Shown in pieces: positions 21,146-32,198 of a DNA stretch of 64,000 bases. The stretch covers positions 1-64,000 of the forward strand of contig CADCTD010000093.1 in the NCBI GenBank assembly GCA_902805545.1, in the 5' to 3' direction. The position numbers and the translations under genes are program-made. This DNA is from an uncultured Craurococcus sp. (GTDB lineage Bacteria; Pseudomonadota; Alphaproteobacteria; Acetobacterales; Acetobacteraceae). Position 1 is the stretch's first letter; the number at the start of each line of letters is the position of its first letter. Below the pieces are notes generated by a model that was given only the letters and a program-made list of their open reading frames with translations, did not search any database and was not told the origin of the DNA.

Positions 21146-22739
21146 GTCGCACTCCCCAGAAGATGGCGAAGCCGCCGGTGAAGCCCGTCAGCTCCCGCTT
21201 GTGCGCGAAGCGCGGCCGCATCTGGCCGAGCGGGATGTAGGGCAGGTCCTCGAAGGCCTGGCGCTGGATCTCGGCGGCGATGCGCCGCTGACCGTCCTCG
21301 CCTTCCTCGGCGAGCCAGGCCTCGCGCAGCGCCTCGAGCCTCTCATTCTCCGGCCAGCCCGGCCGCGCCGCGCGCCCATTGCCGCGCAGGTACTGGTGAA
21401 CCGCCGGGTCGAGCTGGTCGAGATCGGACCAGCTGGTGTGGAAGGCGTTCCACCCGCCCTGCGCCGGCGGCTCCTGCCGCACCAGCCGCTGCAGCATCGT
21501 GCCCCAGTCGGTCAGCTGGTAGTCGACCCTGAAGCCGATCTTCGCCAGCAGGTCGGCGCCGATGTCGCCGAGCGCCTTCAGCGAGGGGAAGTCGGCCGGC
21601 GCCAGCAGCACCACCGTCTCCCCCCTGTAGCCGGCCTCGGCGAGCGCCCGCCGCGCCGCCTCCAGGCTGCGCGGGCCGGTCAGCGCCGTCATCCCGGCAT
21701 CGCTCGCCATCGGCGTGCCGGGCGCGAAGAAGCCGACGCCCTCGCGCCAGCCATCCGGCACGGCGCCGGCCACCGCCGTCATGTAGTCCGCCTGCGAGAG
21801 CGCCGGCAGCACCGCGCGGCGGATGGCGGGGTTGTCGAAGGGCGGATGCAGCTGGTTGAAGCGCAGCGTGCTGATGAAGCCCGGCGGCTCCCACTGGCTC
21901 AGCGCCAGCTTCCGGTCGCGCGCCAGCAGCGGCAGCAGGTCGAAGGTCGGCGCCTCCCACCAGTCCACTTCGCCGGCGCGCAGCGCGGCCGCCGCCGTCG
22001 CCGGGTCGGGCAGCACCTGCCACTCGATGCGGTCGAACAGCGCCTGCTTGCCGCCCGCGGTGAAGCTCGCTGGGCCCGGCCGTGGCGCATAGTCCTCGAA
22101 CCGCGCATAGGCGACGCGGGCGCCCGCCACCCGCTCCCCGGGCAGGAAGCGGTAGGGCCCGCTGCCGACCATGTCCGTGACCTGGCGGAAGGGGTCCGTC
22201 TCCGCCAGCCGCTCCGGCATGATGACGCAGACCGGCGAGCCCGGCTTGCCGAGCGCATAGGTCAGCAGCGGGAAGCGGCGCTTCAGCCGGAAGCGCAGCG
22301 TCCGGTCATCCACCGCCGCCAGCTCCTCGGTCGCGGCGGCGAGCGACTGGCCGAGCCCGTCCCGCGCGTTGAAGCGGCGGATGCTGGCGACGCAGTCCCG
22401 CGCCAGCACCGGCGCCCCGTCATGGAAGCGCAGGCCCTCGCGCAGCCGGATGGTCCAGGTGAGCCCATCCTCGGAGACCTCGTGGCCCTCGGCCATCTGC
22501 GGCTGGATGCGGAGCCGCGCATCCATCCCGTAGAGCATGTCGAAGACCATCAGCCCGTGGTTGCGCACGACATAGGCCGAGGACCAGACCGGGTCGAGCA
22601 CGCCGAGATCGGATTGCGGCACGAATTTCAGCACGCGCGGCGCCTGCGCGGCGGCGAGGCCAGGGGCAGCGAGGTTAGCGGCAGCGAGGCCAGGGGCGGC
22701 CAAGCCGGCGGCGAGCAGCGTGCGGCGGGCGATGGGCAT
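21138..22739 (-). CDS. Peptide/opine-type ABC transporter substrate-binding protein (SBP_bac_5)
   Basis: 533 aa. The signal peptide has an internally duplicated hydrophobic core (LAAPGLAAAN then LAAPGLAAAQ, residues 14-31). The mature part has LGVLDPVWSSAYVVRNHGLMVFD, EDGLTWTIRLREGLRFHDGAPV and QTDWGTML-type features of the DppA/OppA family. It delivers di/oligopeptides, nickel or similar ligands to an ABC permease. Permease and ATPase genes are absent from the neighbourhood. It is the first gene of a two-gene unit with the Bug protein at 20174-21145. Confidence 0.92.
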   Translation of the reverse strand: MPIARRTLLAAGLAAPGLAAANLAAPGLAAAQAPRVLKFVPQSDLGVLDPVWSSAYVVRNHGLMVFDMLYGMDARLRIQPQMAEGHEVSEDGLTWTIRLREGLRFHDGAPVLARDCVASIRRFNARDGLGQSLAAATEELAAVDDRTLRFRLKRRFPLLTYALGKPGSPVCVIMPERLAETDPFRQVTDMVGSGPYRFLPGERVAGARVAYARFEDYAPRPGPASFTAGGKQALFDRIEWQVLPDPATAAAALRAGEVDWWEAPTFDLLPLLARDRKLALSQWEPPGFISTLRFNQLHPPFDNPAIRRAVLPALSQADYMTAVAGAVPDGWREGVGFFAPGTPMASDAGMTALTGPRSLEAARRALAEAGYRGETVVLLAPADFPSLKALGDIGADLLAKIGFRVDYQLTDWGTMLQRLVRQEPPAQGGWNAFHTSWSDLDQLDPAVHQYLRGNGRAARPGWPENERLEALREAWLAEEGEDGQRRIAAEIQRQAFEDLPYIPLGQMRPRFAHKRELTGFTGGFAIFWGVRRA

Positions 22740-22836
22740 CGGTCGGGCTCCGCTCCGGTGGGTCGTCCAGCATGGCGCAGCCCGTCGGCCTGCGGAGAAG
22801 AGCCGATCCGTCCCGCCCTGTCAAAGACAACCTTTC

Positions 22837-22865
22837 CACGATCGTGATATGAATTTGTTCAACAA
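22837..22865 (-). promoter_or_regulatory. Two palindromes upstream of the binding-protein operon
   Basis: CACGATCGTG (22837-22846) is a perfect 10-bp palindrome and TTGTTCAACAA (22855-22865) a perfect 11-bp one. Both lie in an AT-rich pocket about 100 bp upstream of the start at 22739, in the only non-coding gap before that operon. This probably marks the promoter and an operator. I cannot name the regulator, and no clean -35/-10 pair was found. Confidence 0.4.
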
Positions 22866-22892
22866 CATCGAAAGGTGGAATCGGAGGGGATG

Positions 22893-23519
22893 CTAGGCCA
22901 GCCCGTTCCTGACATGCGCGCGGTAGGCCGGCCGCTCTGAGAGCCGCTCGTAATACCGCGCCAGCGCCGGCATCTCCGGCCGTTCGACGCCCTGCAGCGA
23001 GAACCAGCGATGCACCAGGAAGCCCGCCGGGATGTCGGCCAGCGTGAATCCCTCGCCGGCCAGATAGGGTTGCCCGCCGCCGAGCGCCGCCTCGATCCGC
23101 CCCATCCCCTGCGCATACTCCGCCCGCCCGCGCGCCACTGCCCAGGGCTCGCGCCAGGGGTCGAGGCCAAGCTTGCCGCCGAGATAGGCCCCCTTCATCG
23201 CCAGTGTCATGTCATAGGCGACCCAGTCCATCCATTGCTCGACCAGCGCCCGTGCCGCCGGCGCCTCCGGCAGCAGATGCGTGGCCCGCTCCCGCGCCGC
23301 GAGGTAGCGCAGGATCACATGCGACTCCCGCAGCACCACCGGCCCATCCACCAGCACCGGCACCGTGCCGAGCGGGTTGAGCGCCAGGAATTCGGGCTCC
23401 GAGGTCGGCCGGTGCCCGCGCCCCCACGCCTCCTGCTCGAAGGGCAGGCCAAGCTCCCCGAGCAGCCAGAGCACCTTGCGCACATTGTAGGCGTCGGACC
23501 TGCCCAGCAGTTTCAGCAT
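22893..23519 (-). CDS. Glutathione S-transferase family protein
   Basis: 208 aa from the ATG at 23519. An upstream in-frame ATG at 23567 would add 16 Arg/Lys-rich residues not typical of GSTs. The N-terminal thioredoxin-like domain has LLGRSDAYNVRKVLWLLGELGLPFE, NPLGTVPVLVDGPVVLRESHVILRYLA (cis-Pro and the Glu-Ser of the glutathione site). The all-helical C-terminal domain has GEGFTLADIPAGFLVHRW. The catalytic residue is probably Ser5-11 region rather than Cys or Tyr. Cytosolic detoxification enzyme of unknown substrate, convergent with nothing and 77 bp from the divergent monooxygenase. Confidence 0.92.
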   Translation of the reverse strand: MLKLLGRSDAYNVRKVLWLLGELGLPFEQEAWGRGHRPTSEPEFLALNPLGTVPVLVDGPVVLRESHVILRYLAARERATHLLPEAPAARALVEQWMDWVAYDMTLAMKGAYLGGKLGLDPWREPWAVARGRAEYAQGMGRIEAALGGGQPYLAGEGFTLADIPAGFLVHRWFSLQGVERPEMPALARYYERLSERPAYRAHVRNGLA

Positions 23520-23596
23520 GGCGCGCCGCCCCCATCCGGCCTTGCGCGGAGGCTTCGCCATTCGCACCTGATCCGCAACAGAGAAAGGCCATCGCC

Positions 23597-24925
23597 ATGA
23601 GCCAGCGTCAGTTGAAGCTCGGCGCCTTCATGCGCCCGGTCAGCATCCATACCGGCGCCTGGCGCTATCCCGGCGCCTTCCCGGATGCCAATTTCAGCTT
23701 CGGCCACTACAAGCGCTTCATCCAGACGCTGGAGCGCGGCAGGTTCGACGCCTTCTTCATGGCGGACCACCTGGCGCTGCTCAACATGCCGATCGAGGCG
23801 CTGAAGCGCAGCCATACCGTCAGCAGCTTCGACCCGCTGACCCTGCTGCCGGCGCTGGCCGCGGTGACGGAGCATATCGGCCTCATCGCCACGGCCTCGA
23901 CCACCTACAACGAGCCCTACCACATCGCCCGCAAGTTCGCCTCGCTCGACCATATCAGCGGCGGCAGGGCAGGGTGGAACCTCGTCACCACCTCCAACCC
24001 CGACGCGGCGCTGAATTTCGGCCAGGACGAGCACATGGCCCATGGCGAGCGCTACCAGCGCGCCCGCGAATTCTACGAGGTCGTCACCGGCCTCTGGGAC
24101 GGCTGGGCCGACGACGCGCTGATCCGCGACGTGGAGAGCGGCATCTTCTTCGACCCGGACCGGGTGAAGCCGCTCAACCATGTGGGCCCCGAGTTCAAGG
24201 TGCGCGGCCCGCTGAATGTCGCCCGTCCCATCCAGGGCTGGCCCGTCGTCGTCCAGGCCGGCGCCTCCGAGGCCGGCCGCCAGATCGCCGCCGAGACCGC
24301 CGAGGCCGTCTTCGCCGGCGTGGCGACGCTCGCCGAGGGCCAGCAGCTCTATGCCGACATCAAGGGACGCATGCCCGCCCTCGGCCGCGACCCGGAGCAC
24401 CTGAAGCTCCTCCCCGGCTGCTTCGTCGTAGTCGGCGACACGGTGGAGGAGGCGCGGGCGAAGCGCGCCCATCTCGACAGCCTGGTCCACTACGACAGCG
24501 CCATCGCCTCCCTCTCCATCGCCCTCGGCACCGATGCCTCGACCTTCGACCCGGACGGCCCGCTGCCGCCCATCCCCGAGACCAATGCCAGCAAGACCGG
24601 CCGCGAGCGGGCCATCGCCCTGGCCGAGCGCGAAGGGCTGACGGTCCGCCAGCTCGCCCAGCGCCTTGGCGGCTATGCCGGCCTCGCCATGGTCGGCACG
24701 CCGCACACCATCGCCGACGAGATGGAGGCCTGGCTCGAGGGGCGCGGCGCGGACGGCTTCAACATCATGTTCCCCTGGCTCCCCGGCGGCCTCGACGATT
24801 TCGTCGACCGCGTGGTGCCGGAGCTGCAGCGCCGCGGCCTCTTCCGCCGGGAGTACGAGGGCCGGACCCTGCGCGAGAATCTCGGCCTCCCCCGTCCCCC
24901 CAGCCGCTTCTTCCCGGAGAGCTGA
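23597..24925 (+). CDS. FMN-dependent class C monooxygenase (NtaA/SnaA/DszA/SfnG-type)
   Basis: 442 aa, a bacterial luciferase-like TIM barrel that uses FMNH2 and O2. Seen: LKLGAFMRPVSIHTGAWRYP, FDAFFMADHLALLNMP, HIGLIATASTTYNEPYHIAR, SLDHISGGRAGWNLVTT and HGERYQRAREFYEVVTGLWD. These are the classic motifs of nitrilotriacetate monooxygenase component A and relatives acting on sulfur compounds. A partner flavin reductase is not in the window. The substrate is unknown. The nearby GST and binding proteins suggest an organosulfur or xenobiotic context but do not prove it. Confidence 0.92.
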   Translation: MSQRQLKLGAFMRPVSIHTGAWRYPGAFPDANFSFGHYKRFIQTLERGRFDAFFMADHLALLNMPIEALKRSHTVSSFDPLTLLPALAAVTEHIGLIATASTTYNEPYHIARKFASLDHISGGRAGWNLVTTSNPDAALNFGQDEHMAHGERYQRAREFYEVVTGLWDGWADDALIRDVESGIFFDPDRVKPLNHVGPEFKVRGPLNVARPIQGWPVVVQAGASEAGRQIAAETAEAVFAGVATLAEGQQLYADIKGRMPALGRDPEHLKLLPGCFVVVGDTVEEARAKRAHLDSLVHYDSAIASLSIALGTDASTFDPDGPLPPIPETNASKTGRERAIALAEREGLTVRQLAQRLGGYAGLAMVGTPHTIADEMEAWLEGRGADGFNIMFPWLPGGLDDFVDRVVPELQRRGLFRREYEGRTLRENLGLPRPPSRFFPES

Positions 24926-24972
24926 CCGGCCCATGCGTTGCGGTGCCGCGGGGCCGGGCCATATGGTCGTCC

Positions 24973-25776
24973 ATGGGACGCTCGCTGACCCTCGCCTTCG
25001 GCCTCGCGCTGCTGCCCGCCGTCGCGGCGGCGGAGCCGCTCATCGCCCGGTACGAGGTGCATGCCGCCGGCATGAGGGTGATGAGGATCGAGGCGCTCCT
25101 CGATATCGACGGCCCGCGCTACCTCGTCCGTACCCGCGTCCAGATGAACGGCATGATTGGCGTTTTCGCCCGCGGCGACCAGGAGACCTCGGCCGAGGGC
25201 GCCTGGCGCGGGACGGAGCCGGTGCCCGCCCGCTACCGCGTGGCCGGCACCTGGCGCGGCGACCGGCGGGTGGTGGTGATGGATTACGGCCCGGACGGCA
25301 GGCCCCTCCTCCGGGCGATCGAGCCGCCGAATGCCGGCGAGCGGGAGCCGGTGCCGGACGCGCTGCAGGCCGGCACCATGGATGCGCTCTCGGCGCTCGC
25401 CAAGCTGACCCGCACCGTCGCCCAGACCGGCCGCTGCGACACCGGCGCCCGGGTCTATGACGGCCGCCGCCGCGCCGACTACGCCGTCCGCACCGCCGGC
25501 CAGGGCGTCCTTCCCGTCGAGGGCGGCTTCGGCGGCCCGGCCCTCAAATGCGTCTTCGAGAGCCGCCTGGTCGCCGGCTTCCGCGGCGACCAGGATGCGG
25601 AGGAGGCCCGACGCCCGCAGACCGCCGATATCTGGCTCGGCCAGCCCCTGCCGGGCCGTGGGCCGCTGCCGGTGCGCGTCGAGCTGCCGAGCCGCTGGTT
25701 CGGTACCGTCCGCGCCGTGCTGACGAGCGTGGAGCCGGCCGGCTCAGGCCAGGCCCTGGCCCAGGGGCAGAGATAG
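24973..25776 (+). CDS. DUF3108-type periplasmic protein
   Basis: 267 aa. A signal peptide (LTLAFGLALLPAVAAAEP, residues 4-21) is followed by a beta-rich domain: LIARYEVHAAGMRVMRIEALL, GDQETSAEGAWRG and YRVAGTWRGDRRVVVMDYG. MDALSALAKLTRTVAQTGRCD and YDGRRRADY near residue 160 are characteristic of DUF3108 proteins. The function of the family is not established. The 3' end overlaps the gph gene on the other strand by 33 bp. Confidence 0.8.
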   Translation: MGRSLTLAFGLALLPAVAAAEPLIARYEVHAAGMRVMRIEALLDIDGPRYLVRTRVQMNGMIGVFARGDQETSAEGAWRGTEPVPARYRVAGTWRGDRRVVVMDYGPDGRPLLRAIEPPNAGEREPVPDALQAGTMDALSALAKLTRTVAQTGRCDTGARVYDGRRRADYAVRTAGQGVLPVEGGFGGPALKCVFESRLVAGFRGDQDAEEARRPQTADIWLGQPLPGRGPLPVRVELPSRWFGTVRAVLTSVEPAGSGQALAQGQR

Positions 25777-26412
25777 CAGCGCCGGCAGCAGCGCCTCCGG
25801 CCGGCCGATCACCGCCGCCGCCCCCTCCGCCATCTCCGGCGCCCCGTAGCCCCAGCCGGCGAAGAGGCAGGGCAGCCCGGCCCCGCGCGCCGCCAGCACG
25901 TCGTTCCGATGGTCCCCGACCATCGCCGCGCGGCCCGGCTCGCCCCCGGCCGCCGCCAGCGTCGCCAGCAGGTGACCGGGATCCGGCTTCCGCACCGCGA
26001 AGCTGTCGCCCCCGCCTACCGCGGCGAAGCGCCCACCGATGCCGAGCGCCGCGAGCAGCGCCGCCGTCGCCGCCGCCGGCTTGTTGGTGCAGATCGCCAA
26101 CCGCCACCCTGCCGCCTCCAGCCCGTCGAGCGCCTCGGCGATGCCGGGGAAGAGCGCCGTCCGCTCCGCCGCCCGCGCCGTGTAGTCGGCGGTGAAACCC
26201 TCCAGCGCCGCCGGGTCGAAGCCGAGGCCGCGCGCCGCCAGCGCCCGCTCCACCAGCACCCGCACGCCATCGCCGATCATCGCCGTCACCTCCGGCCTGG
26301 CGAAGCCCGGCCGGCCGAGCCGGGCCATCAGCCGGTCCAGCGCGGCATGGATATCGGGCACGCTGTCGACGAGGGTGCCATCGAGGTCGAAAAGGGCGAC
26401 GGGCGAGGCCAT
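25744..26412 (-). CDS. gph: Phosphoglycolate phosphatase (HAD superfamily)
   Basis: 222 aa. HAD motif I is LFDLDGTLVDSVPDI (nucleophile Asp and acid Asp), motif II is ICTNKP, and the lysine of motif III is in VRKPDPGHLL. Motif IV is MVGDHRNDVLAARGAG. The cap (VTAMIGDGVRVLVERALA) is that of Gph. It removes 2-phosphoglycolate formed by DNA repair or oxygenation. It is tail-to-tail with the DUF3108 gene (33-bp overlap) and head-to-head with glmU, 92 bp apart. Confidence 0.92.
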   Translation of the reverse strand: MASPVALFDLDGTLVDSVPDIHAALDRLMARLGRPGFARPEVTAMIGDGVRVLVERALAARGLGFDPAALEGFTADYTARAAERTALFPGIAEALDGLEAAGWRLAICTNKPAAATAALLAALGIGGRFAAVGGGDSFAVRKPDPGHLLATLAAAGGEPGRAAMVGDHRNDVLAARGAGLPCLFAGWGYGAPEMAEGAAAVIGRPEALLPALLSLPLGQGLA

Positions 26413-26504
26413 GGGCCACCCTGGCCCGCCCGGTCATATCCGGCAATCCATCTTGACGCGCATGGGGCTTGCCCCGGCCACCCCTCCGCGACTACGCCGG
26501 TGCC

Positions 26505-27806
26505 ATGCCTGCTGCCATCATTCTCGCCGCCGGCCTCGGCACCCGCATGCGGAGCGCGCTGCCCAAGGCGCTGCACCCCATCGCCGGCCGGCCGATGCTG
26601 AACCACCTGATCGCCGCCTGCGAGCCGATCTTCGACCGCATCGTGGTGGTGGTGGGCCCCGACATGCCTGCCCTGGAGGCCGCCGCCCGCCCGCATGCGA
26701 CGGTCGTGCAGGCCGAGCGCCTGGGCACCGGCCACGCCGCCGCCCAGGCCGCGCTCCTCCTCGCCGACTACCCGGGCGACGTCGCCGTCCTCTATGCCGA
26801 CAACCCCCTCATCCCGACCGCGACCCTCCGCCGCCTTCTCGCCCGCCGGGCGGAGGCCGGCCTCGCCCTCCTCGCCATGCGCCCGGCCGACCCCGCCCGC
26901 TACGGCCGGGTGGTGACGGATGACGCCGGCACGGTGCTCCGCGTCGTCGAATGGGCCGATGCGACGGAGGCGGAGCGCGCCATCCCCCTCTGCAACGCCG
27001 GCGTCGTCTGCGCCCCCGCCGCCGACCTCTTCCGCTGGCTCGCCGCCATCCGCGCCGAGAACGCCAAGGGCGAGTACTACCTGCCCGATGTCGTGGCCCT
27101 CGCCGCTGCCGAGGGCCGCCGGGTGCTGGCCGAGGAGGCGGCGGAGGCCGACCTCGCCGGCGCCAACAGCCGCGCCGAGCTGGCCGGCCTCGAGGCGCGG
27201 ATGCAGGCCCGCCTCCGCGCCGCCGCCATGGAGGGCGGCGCGACCCTCATCGCCCCCGAGACCACCTTCCTCTCCTGGGACACATGCCTCGGCCAGGACG
27301 TGACGATCGGCCCCCATGTCGTGTTCGGCCCCGGCGTGACGGTCGAGGACGAGGTCGAGATCCGCGCCTTCAGCCATCTCGAATCCTGCATCGTGCGGCG
27401 CGGCGCCATCATCGGCCCCTATGCCCGCCTGCGTCCGGGGACCGAGGTGGGGGAGGGCGCCCATGTCGGCAATTTCGTCGAGCTGAAGGCGGCGCTGCTC
27501 GGCCCCGGCGCCAAGGCCAACCACCTGAGCTATCTCGGCGATGCGACGGTGGGCGCGGGCAGCAACATCGGCGCCGGCACCATCACCTGCAACTACGACG
27601 GCGTCGCCAAGCACCGCACCGAGATCGGCGCCGGCGCCTTCATCGGCAGCGACACGGCGCTGGTGGCGCCGGTCCGCATCGGCGACCGCGCGCTCATCGC
27701 CGCCGGCAGCGTCATCACGGAGGACGTGCCGGACGACGCCATGGGCATCGCCCGCGGCCGCCAGGCGGTGAAGCCCGGGCGCGGCTTCAAAGGAAAGGGC
27801 AGGTAG
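26505..27806 (+). CDS. glmU: Bifunctional UDP-N-acetylglucosamine pyrophosphorylase/glucosamine-1-phosphate acetyltransferase
   Basis: 433 aa. The N-terminal uridylyltransferase has ILAAGLGTRMRSALPKALHP (nucleotide loop) and VLYADNPLI. The C-terminal left-handed beta helix has hexapeptide repeats from residue 265, with YARLRPGTEVGEGAHVGNFVELK, SYLGDATVGAGSNIGAGTITCNYDG and the acetyltransferase end RGRQAVKPG. It makes UDP-GlcNAc for peptidoglycan and lipid A. The start at 26505 matches the family N-terminus. The upstream ATG at 26469 would add 12 residues. glmS follows after 2 nt, so the pair forms one supply operon. Confidence 0.97.
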   Translation: MPAAIILAAGLGTRMRSALPKALHPIAGRPMLNHLIAACEPIFDRIVVVVGPDMPALEAAARPHATVVQAERLGTGHAAAQAALLLADYPGDVAVLYADNPLIPTATLRRLLARRAEAGLALLAMRPADPARYGRVVTDDAGTVLRVVEWADATEAERAIPLCNAGVVCAPAADLFRWLAAIRAENAKGEYYLPDVVALAAAEGRRVLAEEAAEADLAGANSRAELAGLEARMQARLRAAAMEGGATLIAPETTFLSWDTCLGQDVTIGPHVVFGPGVTVEDEVEIRAFSHLESCIVRRGAIIGPYARLRPGTEVGEGAHVGNFVELKAALLGPGAKANHLSYLGDATVGAGSNIGAGTITCNYDGVAKHRTEIGAGAFIGSDTALVAPVRIGDRALIAAGSVITEDVPDDAMGIARGRQAVKPGRGFKGKGR

Positions 27807-27808
27807 CC

Positions 27809-29632
<1,824 letters not shown>

Positions 29633-29633
29633 A

Positions 29634-32198
29634 TCAGCCGCAGCCGAGCGTGCGCCCCACCAGCTCGGCGATGTCCTGTCGCCGGTAGGGCTTCGGCACC
29701 ACTGCCGTCACCTCGGCGATCTCCGGCGGCAGGTCGATCCCCGTGCCGTAGCCGGTGGCGAAGGCGAAGGGGATGCCCGCCGCGAACAGCGCCTGCGCCA
29801 CCGGCAGGCTGGTCTGGTCGCCGAGATTGACGTCGAGCAGGGCGAAGGCGAGCTGCCGGCCGAGCCGCCGCATCACCGCGAGCGCGGCCGGCACCGTCCC
29901 CACCACCTCCACCTTGTCGAAGCCGAGCTCGAGCAGGATCTCCTCGGCGTCCATCGCCAGCAGCGTGCTGTCCTCCAGCACCATGGCGGTGCCGGAGACG
30001 CGCAGCGGCTGCGCCCTGCGCGGCGGCGCCGCGGCAGGCTGCGCCGTCTCCACGCCGATCTGCACGAAGCGCGCGGGGATGGTGAAATCCGCCTCCAGCC
30101 CCTCGCGCAGGTAGCGCACATCGGCCAGCCCCTGGAGCTCGAAGGGGATCGAGCGCTCGATCACCGTGGTCCCGAAGCCGCGGCGGTTGGGCTGGTGGAC
30201 CGGCGGCCCGCCGCGCTCCCGCCAGCGCAGCAGCAGCGTGTTGTCCGGCTTCAGCTCCCAGCGTACATCGACGGCGCCGTGCCGGTCCGACAGCGCGCCA
30301 TACTTCGCCGCGTTGGTCGCCAGCTCGTGCACGACGAGCGCGAGCACCGTCAGCGCCTGCGGCTCCACCAGCACCGGCGGCCCGGCGAGGCTCGTCCGCT
30401 CCTGCTGCTTGTCGCCGAGATAGGCATGGAACTCGCTGTCGATCATCCCCCGCAGCGCAACCGGCCCCCAGCGGTCGTCGGTCAGCTGGTCATGCGCCCG
30501 GGCGAGCGACTGGATGCGCCCGTTCAGCACGGTGACGAAGCTCTCCAGCGTCTCGGCCGATTCCCGGCTGCGCTGCACCAGCGCGCGGATCAGCGCGAGG
30601 ATGTTGCGCACGCGGTGGTTCAGCTCGGCGATCAGCAGCTCCTGCCGGTCATTGGTGCTCCGGCGCTGGTCGGCGACACTCGCCGAGAGCCGCACCACCA
30701 CCTCCAGCAAGGTGACGCGCAGCGCCTCCGCCACCCGCCGCTCGGCATCGAGCCAGGGCGCCGAGCGGCCGCGCACCTCCTGCTGCCAGGCCTCGAAGCT
30801 GCGGCGCGGATGCAGCCGGTCCGTCCCCGGCTCCGCCGCCTTCGCCGGGTTGCCGGCCCAGGCGATACTGTGGACCAGCTCCCGCCGGAACAGGATGAGG
30901 TAGTCGCGGGAGGCCCGCGAGATCGGGATGGCGAGCATCCCCGCCGCCCGCTCCGCCTGCCCCGACGCCGGCGGATAGTGGCTGGCGATCTCACGCGTCG
31001 CGAAGATGCGCGAGGTATCGGCCCGGTTCAGCGCGCCGATGATGCCCTCCACCACCGCCTCGTCCGGCGTGCTGCCGATCAGCTCGGTATGCGCCGCGGT
31101 ATGGATGGCGACGCCGTCGCAGGGGATCAGCAGCCGCATCTCCTCGGCGATGCGCTGCAGGCTGCGCCCGAGATCCTCCTCGGCCGAGACGGCGGAGAGC
31201 ACCCGCTCATGCGCCGCCCGCGCCTCCGTGTCGTGCCGCGCCGCCTCCGCCCGCTCGAGGCTCTCGATCTGCAGCGAGTAGAGCTGGCCGAACAGCTCCG
31301 CCGCGCTGCGCCGCTGGAAACTCGGCAGCAGCGGCTCCGCATGGTGGCAGGCGATCAGCCCCCAGAGCTCATCCCCGCGCATGATGGAGATGGAGAGCGA
31401 GGCGGCGACGCCCATGTTGCGCAGATACTCGATATGCACCGGCGAGACGCTGCGCAGCACGGAGGAGGAGAGGTCGAGCACCGCCTCGCCCGGCACCGGC
31501 GCCGGCAGCACCGGCACCGGCCGCGCGGCGGCATCGGCGATCAGCCGCAGCCAGTTGCGGCAATAGAGCGCCCGCGCCTGCTTCGGGATGTCGGAGGCGG
31601 GGAAGCGCAGCCGCCGGAAGGAATCGAGCCGCTCCGCCGTCGCCTCGCCCACCACCTCGCCGGTGCCGTCCTGGTCGAACCGGTAGATCATCACCCGGTC
31701 GAAGCCGAGTACCGCCCGCACCTGCCGCGCCGCGCGGTCATGCATGCCGGCGAGGTCGGTGGCGCGCAGCAGGCGCGACATCATCCCCTTCACCGTGCCG
31801 ACGGCGTCGAAGCGCGGCTCGGCGGCCGAGGGCTCCGCCTCGATCACCATGATCGGCACGTCGCCCGGGGCGAAATGCACCGCCACATCGTAGTCCGGCC
31901 CGCCCGCGATCAGCGGCAGGGAGAAGAGCCGGTCGGTCTGGTGCAGCCCCTGCAGCCCCTGCAGCCGCGCGCGGATATCGTGCAGCGAGCGGCGGTCGAG
32001 CAGCTGGTCGAGCCGCCGCCCGATCACCGCCTCCGGCGCCAGCTTCAGGTGCTCGGCGACATTGGCCGAGGCATGGCGCACCGTGCCATCCGTCGTCGCG
32101 GTGAGCAGGAAGCCCCAGGGCTGCACCTGGCCGAGCTGGTGGATCGGCTCCCGGTCGCAGCTGGTGAGGTCGGGCAGGGCGTCGCTGGCCTTGCTCAT
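29634..32198 (-). CDS. bphP: Bacteriophytochrome with HWE histidine kinase and receiver domain
   Basis: 854 aa from ATG 32198, chosen because MSKASDALPDLTSCDREPIH places the biliverdin-binding Cys at residue 14; the upstream ATG at 32330 adds 44 unrelated residues. PAS, then GAF with FPASDIPKQARALYCRNWLRL and SVSPVHIEYLRNMGV (chromophore-pocket Asp and His), then PHY with the tongue motif PRRSFEAW. The HWE kinase has ELNHRVRNILALI, HELATNAAKYGALS and the W-x-E in LLRWRERGGPP. The C-terminal receiver has the acceptor Asp in FALLDVNLGD. It should be a red/far-red light sensor that passes phosphate within its own chain. No heme oxygenase gene is adjacent. Confidence 0.95.
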   Translation of the reverse strand: MSKASDALPDLTSCDREPIHQLGQVQPWGFLLTATTDGTVRHASANVAEHLKLAPEAVIGRRLDQLLDRRSLHDIRARLQGLQGLHQTDRLFSLPLIAGGPDYDVAVHFAPGDVPIMVIEAEPSAAEPRFDAVGTVKGMMSRLLRATDLAGMHDRAARQVRAVLGFDRVMIYRFDQDGTGEVVGEATAERLDSFRRLRFPASDIPKQARALYCRNWLRLIADAAARPVPVLPAPVPGEAVLDLSSSVLRSVSPVHIEYLRNMGVAASLSISIMRGDELWGLIACHHAEPLLPSFQRRSAAELFGQLYSLQIESLERAEAARHDTEARAAHERVLSAVSAEEDLGRSLQRIAEEMRLLIPCDGVAIHTAAHTELIGSTPDEAVVEGIIGALNRADTSRIFATREIASHYPPASGQAERAAGMLAIPISRASRDYLILFRRELVHSIAWAGNPAKAAEPGTDRLHPRRSFEAWQQEVRGRSAPWLDAERRVAEALRVTLLEVVVRLSASVADQRRSTNDRQELLIAELNHRVRNILALIRALVQRSRESAETLESFVTVLNGRIQSLARAHDQLTDDRWGPVALRGMIDSEFHAYLGDKQQERTSLAGPPVLVEPQALTVLALVVHELATNAAKYGALSDRHGAVDVRWELKPDNTLLLRWRERGGPPVHQPNRRGFGTTVIERSIPFELQGLADVRYLREGLEADFTIPARFVQIGVETAQPAAAPPRRAQPLRVSGTAMVLEDSTLLAMDAEEILLELGFDKVEVVGTVPAALAVMRRLGRQLAFALLDVNLGDQTSLPVAQALFAAGIPFAFATGYGTGIDLPPEIAEVTAVVPKPYRRQDIAELVGRTLGCG

